Source: Gaiellales bacterium
GTDB taxonomy: Bacteria > Actinomycetota > Thermoleophilia > RBG-16-64-13
Reading direction: 5' to 3'
Length of the DNA stretch: 60,687 nt
NCBI GenBank assembly: GCA_012719395.1
Contig: JAAYAL010000072.1
Location: forward strand, 1-60,687
The notes under the pieces were generated by a model. It was not told the DNA's origin and made no database searches. It was given only the letters and a program-made list of their open reading frames with translations. The translations under genes were made by a program, and so were the position numbers. Shown piece by piece: positions 37,714 to 46,564 of the stretch (position 1 is the first letter of the stretch; each line of letters opens with the position of its first letter).

Positions 37714-39840
37714 TCATTCCGCCTGCCGGGTGATCGTGAGCACCAATTCCAGCGCCAACTCGGTGCCGGCCTCCAGCACCAGGTTCCAGGTGGGTGTGAG
37801 GCAGGTGGCCTGAGCGATCATCTCATAACCTCGCTCGCTGGAGGATACAGTGATGACCCCGTAACGATGTAGTGTGGCGGGTGCCGTCTTCGGCCAGGCA
37901 AGTGACACACGAAGCTGCCGGTTGGGATCCACCAGCGTGATCTCTGTCGTGTCATGGTGCGTTCCCCCGTCAGCCAAACGGGGTGAGGGCGGGCGCTCGC
38001 CATTGAGGAGGACGTAGTAGTCATCCGACCAGGCTCCCAGCAGATTCAGGTTGAGCTCTGGGGCGAAGCACGCGAAGGACGGGCAATGGGCCGGGACTGC
38101 ACTTGAACGCCGGGGCAGATGATGGCTCGGCCTGTCGCCCGGCGGCGGGCCGACGGCCAAGTGGTAGTTCACCAGGAGCCGGCTGGGGTTGTCGGCCAAC
38201 TCCAGCCGCTTCTCCATGGCGACGGGGTACCCGGCCACGGTGGTGCCGGCCTGCAGCGCTACGACGCACCGCGTCTCATCCGGCAGCTCAGCAACGTAGG
38301 TAGGTGGGGCCGTCTCGCCCAGTTCCTGGGCAGAGCCGGACAGGAGATCCTCCCAGCCGAAGCCCGGTAGGTAGAAGTGGTCGCGCAGGGAGTCGCGCAG
38401 GGCTCGGTCTTCGTGAAGGTGTCGCTCCAGCCCCGGCTCGGCTGTGTGTGCCCGCCTGTGGATGCTGGTCGCTCCCGGGGCGCCCTTCGCGGGCGTGGCG
38501 GCGGTATCCCGCAGCCGGTCGTGCTCGGTTTCGTGGAGCCGGTGCAGCGTGTCCAGCAGGGAGGCACGCGAAGGCAGGTGGTCGAGTGACACGAGTGAGC
38601 CTCCCCGGGCCGGCGAGACGAATGCCAAGAGGGTGCGCGAACGGAGGCGGACCTCGGCGTGACCATCCATGTCGATGTCGTGGAAGGAGGCCGCCGGGCC
38701 GGGTGGCAGCAGGGATTCCGCCTCAAGGAGGTTGGCGTAGGTGGCCTGACGCAGGTGAGGGAGATAAAGGCCGCCGAAGATGCCGTGCCAGTAGGCATCG
38801 TTGCACTGCGCGCGCAGCAGCGCTTCGCGTGCGGCCGCGGCCTCGGGCCCGGCTCCCGCCCCCACACGGGTGCGGGCGCTCACCTCCAGCATGCGCTTGT
38901 GCATGCGGTTGGCCTCCTCGTAGCGGGAGAGGAAGTTGCGGAAGAAGCCACCGGACCATTCCAGCATCTCCGAATAGGATCCCGGTGGCAGATACACTCG
39001 CCCCAAGGGAGCAGATTCTCTACGGTAGGCACCGGGTGTTGTCACGCGCAGCCAACCTTCGCGCGCCGCACCTTCTATCTCGCGCAGGAAGCGCTGGAGC
39101 CACTTCTTCCCGTAGACGTGATGGGAGGTCTCGGGCCACGCTCCAAACTTCTCACCGTCATCGTCGTAGACGAGAAGCGGCGGAGGGGCGTCCGCGGCAA
39201 GGTCTCCCTCGGCACGTGCCGCCTTGTCCGCCTCGAGTGCTTCGCGCATAAATCCCACTATCTCAATCGGCTCGTGGAAAGGTATGAGGTAGCGTAGTTC
39301 CTTGTTGATGGGAAAGAGGTCAAAGCGATAGCCCTGGTCCTCGGTGAGGAAGTAACCGCGACTCAGCCGCCCCGATATGCCGGCGGAGGCGAAATGCGAG
39401 TCGTCGACCACCGTGTACTCCAAACCCGCCTCCCGCAGGTCGCGCGGCAGATCCGGCTCCCAGACTCGCTCCGGTAGCCAGGCTCCCTCCGGGCGGGCGC
39501 CGAAGGTGTCCTCTAGGAGTGCGCTGAATCGCCGGAGTTGCTCGCTTCGATCCTCGCGCGGCAGCAGGGGGAGGATCGCCTCGTAGAGACAACCACCCTT
39601 GATCTCCACTCTCCCCGCCTCCACCAGATTCCGCACACGGCTCACGTACTCGGGGTGGCACTCCAGGAGCCATTGCAGCAGTGGCCCGGACGTATGCAGC
39701 GAGAAGGGCAACGCGGTGGAATCTTCCATGACGTTGAGGAAAGGGAGATAAGCGGTCCGGTAGTTCTTCTCGAATACCCAGGCGAAGTTGCCCACCGGCT
39801 GATGATTGTGGATACCCAGGGCGAGGTAGATGCAGTTCAT
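37714..39840 (-). CDS. GH57 family 4-alpha-glucanotransferase/alpha-amylase
   Basis: About 708 residues. GH57 conserved regions: motif 1 GIHNHQPVGNF, motif 2 IKGGCLYEAI, motif 3 GAWLPERVWEP with the nucleophile Glu, motif 4 LVYDDDGEKFGAWP with the acid/base Asp. The C-terminal half resembles the DUF1925/DUF1926 beta-domains found in Thermococcus-type glucanotransferases. It transfers or hydrolyses alpha-1,4-glucans, probably intracellularly because no signal peptide is present. ATG 39840 follows AGAGGT and gives the standard N-terminus. A second GH57 enzyme and a glycogen-synthase-like transferase lie upstream. Confidence 0.9.
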   Translation of the reverse strand: MNCIYLALGIHNHQPVGNFAWVFEKNYRTAYLPFLNVMEDSTALPFSLHTSGPLLQWLLECHPEYVSRVRNLVEAGRVEIKGGCLYEAILPLLPREDRSEQLRRFSALLEDTFGARPEGAWLPERVWEPDLPRDLREAGLEYTVVDDSHFASAGISGRLSRGYFLTEDQGYRFDLFPINKELRYLIPFHEPIEIVGFMREALEADKAARAEGDLAADAPPPLLVYDDDGEKFGAWPETSHHVYGKKWLQRFLREIEGAAREGWLRVTTPGAYRRESAPLGRVYLPPGSYSEMLEWSGGFFRNFLSRYEEANRMHKRMLEVSARTRVGAGAGPEAAAAREALLRAQCNDAYWHGIFGGLYLPHLRQATYANLLEAESLLPPGPAASFHDIDMDGHAEVRLRSRTLLAFVSPARGGSLVSLDHLPSRASLLDTLHRLHETEHDRLRDTAATPAKGAPGATSIHRRAHTAEPGLERHLHEDRALRDSLRDHFYLPGFGWEDLLSGSAQELGETAPPTYVAELPDETRCVVALQAGTTVAGYPVAMEKRLELADNPSRLLVNYHLAVGPPPGDRPSHHLPRRSSAVPAHCPSFACFAPELNLNLLGAWSDDYYVLLNGERPPSPRLADGGTHHDTTEITLVDPNRQLRVSLAWPKTAPATLHRYGVITVSSSERGYEMIAQATCLTPTWNLVLEAGTELALELVLTITRQAE

Positions 39841-39883
39841 GGCTGGACCTCTGGTGCGCACGGCAGGTATCTCGGCAGGTATC

Positions 39884-41092
39884 TCACATCAGCGGGTCCA
39901 ACGCCTGGATGAAGCTCTTGTAGACATTCTGCTGTTCCACGAGGATGCGATCCCCGCCCAGCTTCCACCATTCGTCTGGAGTGAAGTAGGCCGACACCTC
40001 CGCCTCGCTTCCGCTGCGCCCCGCCCACTGAATGAGGTGCAGGTTGTCTGATTGCAGCAACCACAGCGCGAGGTCCATGACCTCTTTGCGGCGGGCGAGC
40101 TTCGCTTTGTTGAGCGCGGAGTTCATGAGCCTGTAGATGGCCTGTTGGGAGGCATTGCCCAGGAAGAATTCCATCCCGCCCGAGCCTGCCCAAGTGGTGC
40201 CGAAGACGGGCAACGGCAGGTCGGGCATGTCGCCGCTGAAGCGGCTGACGGCTTCGCTGGGGAGCAGGCACTCTATCCCCTGCTTCTTGACCTCTCCACC
40301 CAGGTGGGTCATGAAGGAGAAGATGCCGGTGTCCACGTTGTGGTGCTCGCCGAAGGTCTCGAAATCCCACGCCAGGAAGACCATGCGTCCCCAGGTGTCG
40401 CGGAGTTGGGCGGCGTAGCGGTCGGCCGTCAGCGGGTACCCTTCCCAGGTGCGATTGCTGAAACGATAGCCGACGTCGTCCGACAACTCGTAGTGCCGGC
40501 AGAATAGTGCGAGATCCCGGCCCGCGTGGCTGTAGAGGCGGGTGGGCTCCCGCCACTCCATGACCCAGGGCCGCCCATCCATCATCGCCCCCCGGTAACC
40601 GCTCTGCTGCAGCGCAAAATAGACTTCACTGTTCATCACCATCTCAGTGGTGTCGGTGACCGAGATCTCCTTGTCGAAGAACTCCTCGGCGTAGGCCTTG
40701 CCGCGGGCCATTTCCTTCTTGAACAGTTCGATATCGAAGGCGAAGGCGAAGCTGTGATACGGCTCCACCCCCACCAATTCGCAGTTGGGATGCGAAACCA
40801 GCCTGCGAAACACGTTGCACAGGCGCCGGTCCCACCGGCGCATCTGCCAGAGAACGCTGACAGAGAAGCCGACCCCCAGCTTGAAGCCGTTGTCCAGCAT
40901 GGACTGGAACATCTCCGCCGCGGGGTAGTAGCACCAGCGGGCCACCTTCTCCAGGTAACGGCGGTTCATGGCGTCGTCGAACAGGTGCTCCGCCCACTGC
41001 CTGGGAGGTAGATCCGCCGGAAGGGGCCGGGCGGGGAGTCGGAGGCGGCGGGGTTGGTGAACCACGCAGTATGTGACGAGCGTATCGGCCAC
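39884..41092 (-). CDS. GH57 family glycosidase (alpha-amylase-like)
   Basis: A 402-residue protein beginning DTLVTYCVVHQPRRLRLP, where the HQP-type motif 1 of GH57 is seen. LVGVEPYHSFAFAFD fits motif 2, the segment around TDTTEMVMNSEVYFAL fits the nucleophile region and FLAWDFETFGEHH fits motif 4 with the Asp. The C-terminal part is helical (EFFLGNASQQAIYRLMNSAL). It belongs to the short GH57 alpha-amylase group that commonly accompanies a GT4 transferase in thermophiles and anaerobes. It starts 8 nt after the glycosyltransferase stop and is followed at 43 nt by the larger GH57. Confidence 0.85.
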   Translation of the reverse strand: MADTLVTYCVVHQPRRLRLPARPLPADLPPRQWAEHLFDDAMNRRYLEKVARWCYYPAAEMFQSMLDNGFKLGVGFSVSVLWQMRRWDRRLCNVFRRLVSHPNCELVGVEPYHSFAFAFDIELFKKEMARGKAYAEEFFDKEISVTDTTEMVMNSEVYFALQQSGYRGAMMDGRPWVMEWREPTRLYSHAGRDLALFCRHYELSDDVGYRFSNRTWEGYPLTADRYAAQLRDTWGRMVFLAWDFETFGEHHNVDTGIFSFMTHLGGEVKKQGIECLLPSEAVSRFSGDMPDLPLPVFGTTWAGSGGMEFFLGNASQQAIYRLMNSALNKAKLARRKEVMDLALWLLQSDNLHLIQWAGRSGSEAEVSAYFTPDEWWKLGGDRILVEQQNVYKSFIQALDPLM

Positions 41093-41100
41093 GTCGACTC

Positions 41101-42453
41101 CTAGGGTTGGTTTGGCGCGAAGCCGCCTTCGTAGCCGGCGGTGTCCATCAGCGGCCAGGGCGTGGCGCGCACGTCCTGGCGCACGGCGACGTACTTGAGC
41201 TTCTGTATGAGCGCGTCCTCGATGATCTTCTTCCAGGTGAAGCTGTCCGCCGTGGCTCGGCCCTCTTTCCGCATCTGCTCCCGCACATCGGGGTGTTCCC
41301 TCAGGAACTGGAGCGCCACACGTATCTCCGTGGGATCGTCGGAATCAAGGACCACGGCGTTCAGGTAGGGGACGGCATAGTCCTCACCTGTAGACCCCAC
41401 GAACGCCACGCCGCCCACGGCCATCACCTCCAGACCCACCAGCCCGAAGGGCTCGTGCCCCGAGTTCGCCAGCACAGCATCGCTGGCGGCGTAGAACATG
41501 GAGATGACCTCGTCACTCATGAACGACTGGACGTTGTAGATATCGGCTCGGGGCAGCTCGGCGAGTGCCGCCACTGCCTCGCCCGGCTTCTCCGGCAGGC
41601 GCACGTCCACAATCTTCAGCCCCCGCCGGTGGGCGTTGTGCATCACCTCCAGCGCGTGCGGCTCGATGCCACCGCGTATCACCATGCTCACATCTCGCCC
41701 GCGCAACCGTTCCTCGGCCAGTGCTTCCACGGCCATGTTCCATCGCTTGTCGGGGCTCCAGCGGCCTATCTTGAACAGCAGCTCCTCGCTCCCCACCGCA
41801 GCCCGCAAGGAATGGACGGCTTCTGCGGGGACCGCGCGGATGCGCCCGGCCGGGATGCCGTTGGGGATGACCAGGGGATTGGTGGATCGGCTCCACATGA
41901 TGTGCTTCATGTAGCGGGAGACCGTGGTGATCTGCGTGCAGTATCCCAGCCGGCCCCAGTCTATCCAGTCAAAACCGAAAATGTTGTTGGCGTTCCATAG
42001 AATGATGGCCTGGTCCCTAAGCCCACTGCGCCACAACTCGTCCGAGATCAGGCAGGCAGAATGGGCGGTGTGCCATTCCTCCGTCAGCACCGCGGTTGCC
42101 TTCCCCTGCTGAGCGGCGGGGCGGACGAGGTCGGCGGCCACGAAGGGGGGGACGCTGGTGTTCCAATCGCGCAGCTTCGACTCCTCCCCGGCGTACACGC
42201 CCTCGGGGTAGTGGGCGGAGAGCCAGCGGCTCCAGCGGTGCAGTGTCAGATTCTTGTGCGGCTTGCTGCGGGCGGCCAGCTTGGGGTCGCCTACAAAGAT
42301 GTGATGGGTCTCGAATCCCAGTCTTGCGAGCTCCAGCCCCAGCTCTTTCATTCGCACGCCCAGCCCTCCAGCCATGGAGTACTGATCGGGGCCCTCGAAG
42401 GAGAGGAGTACGAACTGGAGAGTATCCGGTGTCAGTTTCGGTAGTCGAGGCAT
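41101..42453 (-). CDS. GT4/GT5-like glycosyltransferase (glucan synthase-like)
   Basis: A 450-residue GT-B transferase. The N-terminal donor-binding loop resembles bacterial glycogen synthases (FEGPDQYSMAGGLGVRMKEL); TEEWHTAHSACLI, WNANNIFGFDWIDW and TVSRYMKHIMWS follow. The C-terminal domain has LLFKIGRWSPDKRWNMAVEA and the E-x7-E motif GHEPFGLVGLEVMAVGG. With two GH57 enzymes directly downstream it probably builds an alpha-glucan or glucoside that they remodel. The exact product cannot be read from sequence. Confidence 0.85.
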   Translation of the reverse strand: MPRLPKLTPDTLQFVLLSFEGPDQYSMAGGLGVRMKELGLELARLGFETHHIFVGDPKLAARSKPHKNLTLHRWSRWLSAHYPEGVYAGEESKLRDWNTSVPPFVAADLVRPAAQQGKATAVLTEEWHTAHSACLISDELWRSGLRDQAIILWNANNIFGFDWIDWGRLGYCTQITTVSRYMKHIMWSRSTNPLVIPNGIPAGRIRAVPAEAVHSLRAAVGSEELLFKIGRWSPDKRWNMAVEALAEERLRGRDVSMVIRGGIEPHALEVMHNAHRRGLKIVDVRLPEKPGEAVAALAELPRADIYNVQSFMSDEVISMFYAASDAVLANSGHEPFGLVGLEVMAVGGVAFVGSTGEDYAVPYLNAVVLDSDDPTEIRVALQFLREHPDVREQMRKEGRATADSFTWKKIIEDALIQKLKYVAVRQDVRATPWPLMDTAGYEGGFAPNQP

Positions 42454-42463
42454 GGCGAACTCC

Positions 42464-43369
42464 TTACTCCGTTTGGTCGAGCAGGGACATCAACTGGCGT
42501 GCGTTCCGGGGCGCATAGTCCGCGTAGCAGTTGTTGAACATCACGAAAGTCTCCCGAGAGGCGGCGCTCAGAGCCTTCACTTTCGGGATCCATTCTTTGA
42601 GCTCCTCCTCCGTGTACAAGTACAGGAAGCGCTCGGCGGCGCTGGCCACCCTGGTGTTCCAGGTAGCCTGGTTCCGGCCGTGCAGCCGGACATAGCTGAT
42701 CTCAGCGTGCGTGGACACGGCCACGGGCGGGAGGACAGTGTGTCCTTGGAGACGCGGCTCGTCAACGCTCACGTAGCTGGCGCCCAGCTCGCGCAGCCAC
42801 TGCATGGTGCGGGGAGCCTCTCCTTCGGCCAGCCAGGACGAATGACGGAACTCCACGGCCGCGTGGTCGGGGCGGAGCCAGTCCACCGCCTGCGCGATGT
42901 AGTTGCGGGATTGTGTCCCGGCCGTGAGGTAGGGAGGGAATTGCAGGAGGATCACGCCGAGTTTGTGAGCCGAGCGCAATGGGTCCAGGGCGCGGCGGAA
43001 CCTGCGAAACACGAGCTCACGAAAGGCTGCAGAAGGATGGACGATGCGTCCATTGCGGTCTAGGTGGTACTCATCGAGTGTGCGCATATCCGGGGCCAGT
43101 TGCTCCGGGCGTGCCGCATGCCGGGTCATCATGGCGAACGCCTTGACGTGGAAGGTGAAGCCCGGGGGTGTGCGTGTCGCCCAGAGTGCGGCCGTGCGTT
43201 CGCTGGGGAGGCCGTAGAAAGTGGAGTCCACTTCCACGGTATTGAAAAAGGAGGAGTAATAGCGGAGGCGGTCCTCGGCCGAGGTCACGTGGTCTGGATA
43301 CCATGCCGAGGCCATGGTGCGGTCCGTCCAGGAGCAGGTGCCTACCCGTATAGGTCCTCGTGCCGTCAT
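42464..43369 (-). CDS. DUF72 family protein (YecE-like)
   Basis: About 301 residues with a TIM-barrel DUF72 pattern: RVGTCSWTDRTMASAWYPDH, FNTVEVDSTFYGLPSE, FTFHVKAFAMMTRH, LGVILLQFPPYL, AAVEFRHSSWL, SYVSVDEPRLQG, YVRLHGRN and FVMFNNCYADYAPRNA. ATG 43369 is chosen because the longer frame from 43528 adds a low-complexity stretch unlike the family. The molecular function is unknown; a nucleic-acid or phosphosugar role has been suggested for some homologues. Confidence 0.92.
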   Translation of the reverse strand: MTARGPIRVGTCSWTDRTMASAWYPDHVTSAEDRLRYYSSFFNTVEVDSTFYGLPSERTAALWATRTPPGFTFHVKAFAMMTRHAARPEQLAPDMRTLDEYHLDRNGRIVHPSAAFRELVFRRFRRALDPLRSAHKLGVILLQFPPYLTAGTQSRNYIAQAVDWLRPDHAAVEFRHSSWLAEGEAPRTMQWLRELGASYVSVDEPRLQGHTVLPPVAVSTHAEISYVRLHGRNQATWNTRVASAAERFLYLYTEEELKEWIPKVKALSAASRETFVMFNNCYADYAPRNARQLMSLLDQTE

Positions 43370-43498
43370 GGCATCCTGGTTTCCCGGCTGGCCAATCCCT
43401 GGGGCAGTGGGTAAGCTTGCGGCACATGGCCGGCCCGCGGGGGCATGCCGGTTCGCACTGATTGCGGGTGGTGCCCGAGCAAGGAGACTGTGGCTATC

Positions 43499-44239
43499 AT
43501 GTTTGGCTTCCCCATACCCCGGCGCCATTCCCGGTGGCTGTTTCTGCCGTGTCTACTCAGTTCTATGGTACTTGTTGCGTGTCTGTTTGGCGTGCTTGGC
43601 TGTGGGGGGCAATCGGGTTTGCTTCCGGGCCGAAGTGTGACCTTCACCACGAAGGATGGGGTGACGCTGTCCGGCAAGGTCTTCGGAGCCGGCCAACGCG
43701 GTGTCGTGCTTGCCCACATGAACGGCAGAGACCAGACCGGTTGGTACGGCGTTGCGGCTGAACTGGCTGAAGCCGGATACCTGGTGTTGACATTTGACTT
43801 TCGCGGGTATGGGACCTCCAGTGGTGCCAGAGGGGCGGCCGGTATGGTGGAAGATGTCCGAGCGGCGGTGGCTGAGATGAAGCAGCAGGGCGCACGCGCC
43901 GTGGTGGTCGTCGGCGCTTCCATGGGGGGCACGGCGGCCATCGTGGAAGCGGCCGACGATGAGCTAGCCGGTGTCGTGGCCCTGTCGGCACCACTCACAT
44001 TCCAGGGCTTGGATGCCGAGCCGTATGTCTCCAAGGTGGCGGCGCCCCAGCTGTTCCTGGCGAGTGAGGAGGAGCAAGGGGCCGCGGACACGCAGAAGCT
44101 CTTCCAGTTGGCCAACGAACCGAAGCACATTGCCCTGGTGTTGGGCGGCGACCATGGGAGCGACATCCTGAAAGGGCCCGGTGCTGCCATGGCAAAAGAG
44201 ACACTCATGCCCTTCTTGCGCGACTGTCTGGGCGAATAG
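43499..44239 (+). CDS. Alpha/beta-hydrolase, probable lipoprotein or secreted esterase
   Basis: About 246 residues. A hydrophobic N-terminus ends near Cys35 (FGVLGC, an imperfect lipobox), so it is probably exported. The catalytic domain has TKDGVTLSGKVFG, VVLAHMNGRDQTGWYGVAAE (oxyanion region), LTFDFRGYGTSSG, nucleophile elbow VVGASMGGTAAIV with Ser, and a late His in GGDHGSDIL. AGGAG lies upstream of ATG 43499. The substrate is unknown. It abuts the next gene without a gap. Confidence 0.85.
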   Translation: MFGFPIPRRHSRWLFLPCLLSSMVLVACLFGVLGCGGQSGLLPGRSVTFTTKDGVTLSGKVFGAGQRGVVLAHMNGRDQTGWYGVAAELAEAGYLVLTFDFRGYGTSSGARGAAGMVEDVRAAVAEMKQQGARAVVVVGASMGGTAAIVEAADDELAGVVALSAPLTFQGLDAEPYVSKVAAPQLFLASEEEQGAADTQKLFQLANEPKHIALVLGGDHGSDILKGPGAAMAKETLMPFLRDCLGE

Positions 44240-45271
44240 ATGTCCCGCGGTCGGCCTCGCGCATTTGTGACGCGGCTGCTGCCTGAGCCTGCCCCCTCGC
44301 TCCTTGGCGAGGTATTCGAGTTGTGCGGTAATTTGGGGGATCGCCCCCTCACGTCCCGGGAGATCCTGGAGGGAGTGCCGGGGGCCAGCGCCATCGTCTG
44401 CACGCTGGCGGATCGTATAGACGCCGCGGTGTTGTCGGCGGCCGGAGCTGAGCTGCGGGTTGTGTCCAACTTCGCGGTTGGGTTCGACAACATCGATGTG
44501 ACGGCCGCCACCAAGCGAGGAGTCTTGGTCGCCACCACGCCCGACGTGCTCACCGAGGCCACGGCGGAGCTGACCTGGGCCCTCATCCTGGCGGCGGCCC
44601 GGCGGGTGGTGGAGGGAGACGCACTGGTTCGCTCTGGGCGGTTCACCGGCTGGAGCCCCTCTCTCCTGCTGGGGAAAGAATTGACCGGTGGCGTTCTGGG
44701 CATTGTCGGTATGGGCCGGATTGGGCGGGCGGTGGCGCGGCGGGCTGCCGGCTTCGGCATGCGCGTGTTGTACACGCGGAGATCCGGGCCGCTGCCGGCT
44801 GAGGCGGTGCCTGGTGGGGAACAGTGGGGTTTCGCCGCGAATCTCCACGCCCTGCTCGCCTCGGCCGACGTGGTCTCGCTCCACGTTCCGCTGGGGCCGG
44901 AAACCCGCCATTTGATAAGTGCTCCCGAGTTGGCGGCCATGAAGTGGGACGCCATCCTGGTCAACGCCGCCCGCGGCCCCGTGGTGGATGAGGCGGCCCT
45001 CGCAGAGACGCTGCGTCAGGGCCACCTGTTTGCTGCGGCTCTCGACGTATATGAGAACGAGCCCGTGATCACGCCGGGGCTGGAAGGCCTCACCAACGTG
45101 GTCCTGCTCCCACATGTGGGCAGCGCCACAGTAGCAACGAGACGTAAGATGGCTGAGTCGGCAGCACGTAATGCAATCGCCGCCGTCCGCGGCTTACCCG
45201 GGGTCAATGCGGTCAATCTTCAAGTACCATGCGTACCACCATGTGCACGTGTAGACCAGTGGAGAGTATGA
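44240..45271 (+). CDS. D-isomer-specific 2-hydroxyacid dehydrogenase (glyoxylate/hydroxypyruvate reductase-like)
   Basis: A 343-residue NAD(P)-dependent dehydrogenase. The Rossmann motif is GGVLGIVGMGRIGRAVARRA followed by YTRRSG, where Arg favours NADPH. Catalytic Arg, Glu and His are in VNAARGPVVDE, VYENEP and LLPHVGSATVATR. VSNFAVGFDNIDV is the substrate region of glycerate and glyoxylate reductases. It starts directly after the hydrolase stop. Its last codons overlap a 16-bp tandem duplication (45257-45288). Confidence 0.92.
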   Translation: MSRGRPRAFVTRLLPEPAPSLLGEVFELCGNLGDRPLTSREILEGVPGASAIVCTLADRIDAAVLSAAGAELRVVSNFAVGFDNIDVTAATKRGVLVATTPDVLTEATAELTWALILAAARRVVEGDALVRSGRFTGWSPSLLLGKELTGGVLGIVGMGRIGRAVARRAAGFGMRVLYTRRSGPLPAEAVPGGEQWGFAANLHALLASADVVSLHVPLGPETRHLISAPELAAMKWDAILVNAARGPVVDEAALAETLRQGHLFAAALDVYENEPVITPGLEGLTNVVLLPHVGSATVATRRKMAESAARNAIAAVRGLPGVNAVNLQVPCVPPCARVDQWRV

Positions 45272-45288
45272 ACAGTGGAGAGTATGAA
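45257..45288 (+). repeat. Perfect 16-bp tandem duplication at a gene junction
   Basis: The unit CAGTGGAGAGTATGAA occurs twice, head to tail (45257-45272 and 45273-45288). It spans the stop of the dehydrogenase gene and the start of the lipoprotein gene, so GGAG and ATG are both duplicated. Confidence 0.98.
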
Positions 45289-45856
45289 CAGGCCGGCGCC
45301 GCAGAGGACAGGGAAGTGTCGTCGGCTGCTCGCCTCTCTCCTACCGGCCCTTCTCGCTCTGGTGCTGTGGGGCTGTGATGACACGGGGGGGTCCTCATCC
45401 ACCACCGTCGTCACCGGCACGGGCTCGGGAAAGCCCACCCAGCTCGAGTTCCAGGTGGGCGAGGAGGCTGTGGTGGGCGATGTGACCGTTTCGGTTCCCA
45501 CTCTCATGCTGACCGAGCATCCCTCCTCGCCGCAGTTCCCTGTTGAACCGGGTGCCGGATTCTCGCTCGTGGGCAATGAAGTGTTCTGCCAGGCATTTGT
45601 GAAGGTGAGGAACGCAGCTGATGGGGCGGTGCGGGTGGACCCGGCCGACTTCACGCTGGACGTGCCGGGGGCGGCGGCGATGGATCGGGCCCGCAGCGGG
45701 CCGGCTGCGCGTTCGCTGCTTCCAGGGACTTCGCTGGATCTCATCTTGACCTACGTGGTCAGCGAAGGGGGCAAGCCCACCCTCGTGTACCGTCCGCCGT
45801 GGTTCAATGGCAGCCTGACTTTCTCCGGGGACCGTGGGCCACTGGGGGCCCAGTAG
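45284..45856 (+). CDS. Hypothetical lipoprotein (DUF4352-like)
   Basis: About 190 residues. The N-terminus is basic, then hydrophobic (LLASLLPALLALVLWGC), with Cys31 as likely lipid site although the residue before Gly is an atypical Trp. The mature region has a Ser/Thr/Gly linker and an immunoglobulin-like strand pattern: GEEAVVGDVTVSVPTLM, CQAFVKVRNAADGAVRVDPA, DLILTYVVSEGGKPTLVY. This resembles DUF4352-type exported proteins of Gram-positives. The start is ATG 45284 in the second copy of the duplication; GTG 45275 is possible. Confidence 0.75.
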   Translation: MNRPAPQRTGKCRRLLASLLPALLALVLWGCDDTGGSSSTTVVTGTGSGKPTQLEFQVGEEAVVGDVTVSVPTLMLTEHPSSPQFPVEPGAGFSLVGNEVFCQAFVKVRNAADGAVRVDPADFTLDVPGAAAMDRARSGPAARSLLPGTSLDLILTYVVSEGGKPTLVYRPPWFNGSLTFSGDRGPLGAQ

Positions 45857-45901
45857 GGGATCCAGCCGGTGGGACGCGCCGGATCGTGAGGCGCGGCGCG
45901 T

Positions 45902-46558
45902 TCAGCGCCAGGCGATAGCGCGTACGGGGGAGCCGTCCAATCCGCTGAACGGTAGAGGCAGCAGGCAGCAGTTGACGGTGCCCGGTTCCAGGCGGTCCAG
46001 ATGGCACAGGTTCTCCACGATGAGCCTGTCCGCCCCCAGGAGCACATCGTGCACCACGAAGCGCTTCGCTCGGAAGGAATCAACGCTGAGCGTGTCGGTG
46101 CCCACCAGTGATACACCCCAGTCCACGAGCAGGTGTGCCGCCTCCATCCCCAGAAAGGGGAACCGCGTCATGAAGGGGGTGCCGAAGTGCTTGTCCCACC
46201 CGGTCCACAGGAGAACCAGTTCCCCCGGTGCCGGTTGGCCGGTGCCGCCGCATGCCTGTTCGAGTCGCGACGGGGTGATCTCCGTCTCCGGCTCGCTGCG
46301 CACGTCCAACACGCGAGCTCTACCGCATACGCGAGAGAGATTCACTTGGTCAACAGTCCGGCCTTGGGCGAGGAAGTGCCGGGGAGCATCCAGGTGTGTG
46401 CCGCTGTGCGTCCCCAGGAGCACCCCAGTGGCGCCGTAGCCGTCCACCTCATGCGTGGCGACGGGAGTGAAACGCACGGAGAGGTTGTCCCCCGGATAGC
46501 GAGGCATGTCCGGACGTACCGGTTGAGTGAGGTCGATTGGGTTGAGCGGGCTACGCAC
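45902..46558 (-). CDS. Cyclase family protein (kynurenine formamidase-like metal hydrolase)
   Basis: A 218-residue protein with the family signature THSGTHLDAPRHF binding metal (HGTHxDAPxHF in relatives). The N-terminus IDLTQPVRPDMPRYPGD and the segments LVLLWTGWDKHFG, GVSLVGTDTLSVDS and VVHDVLLGADRLIVENLCHL are conserved. Members hydrolyse N-formylkynurenine or similar amides or lactones. No tryptophan-degradation gene is adjacent apart from trpS, which is not functionally linked. The end is 45 nt from the convergent lipoprotein gene. Confidence 0.88.
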   Translation of the reverse strand: MRSPLNPIDLTQPVRPDMPRYPGDNLSVRFTPVATHEVDGYGATGVLLGTHSGTHLDAPRHFLAQGRTVDQVNLSRVCGRARVLDVRSEPETEITPSRLEQACGGTGQPAPGELVLLWTGWDKHFGTPFMTRFPFLGMEAAHLLVDWGVSLVGTDTLSVDSFRAKRFVVHDVLLGADRLIVENLCHLDRLEPGTVNCCLLPLPFSGLDGSPVRAIAWR

Positions 46559-46564
46559 GTGTCC

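Noticed and set aside
41101-42453. Trehalose phosphorylase or trehalose synthase call for the glycosyltransferase
   Set aside because: GT4 members of this size include such enzymes, but no diagnostic motif could be read; kept as glucan synthase-like.
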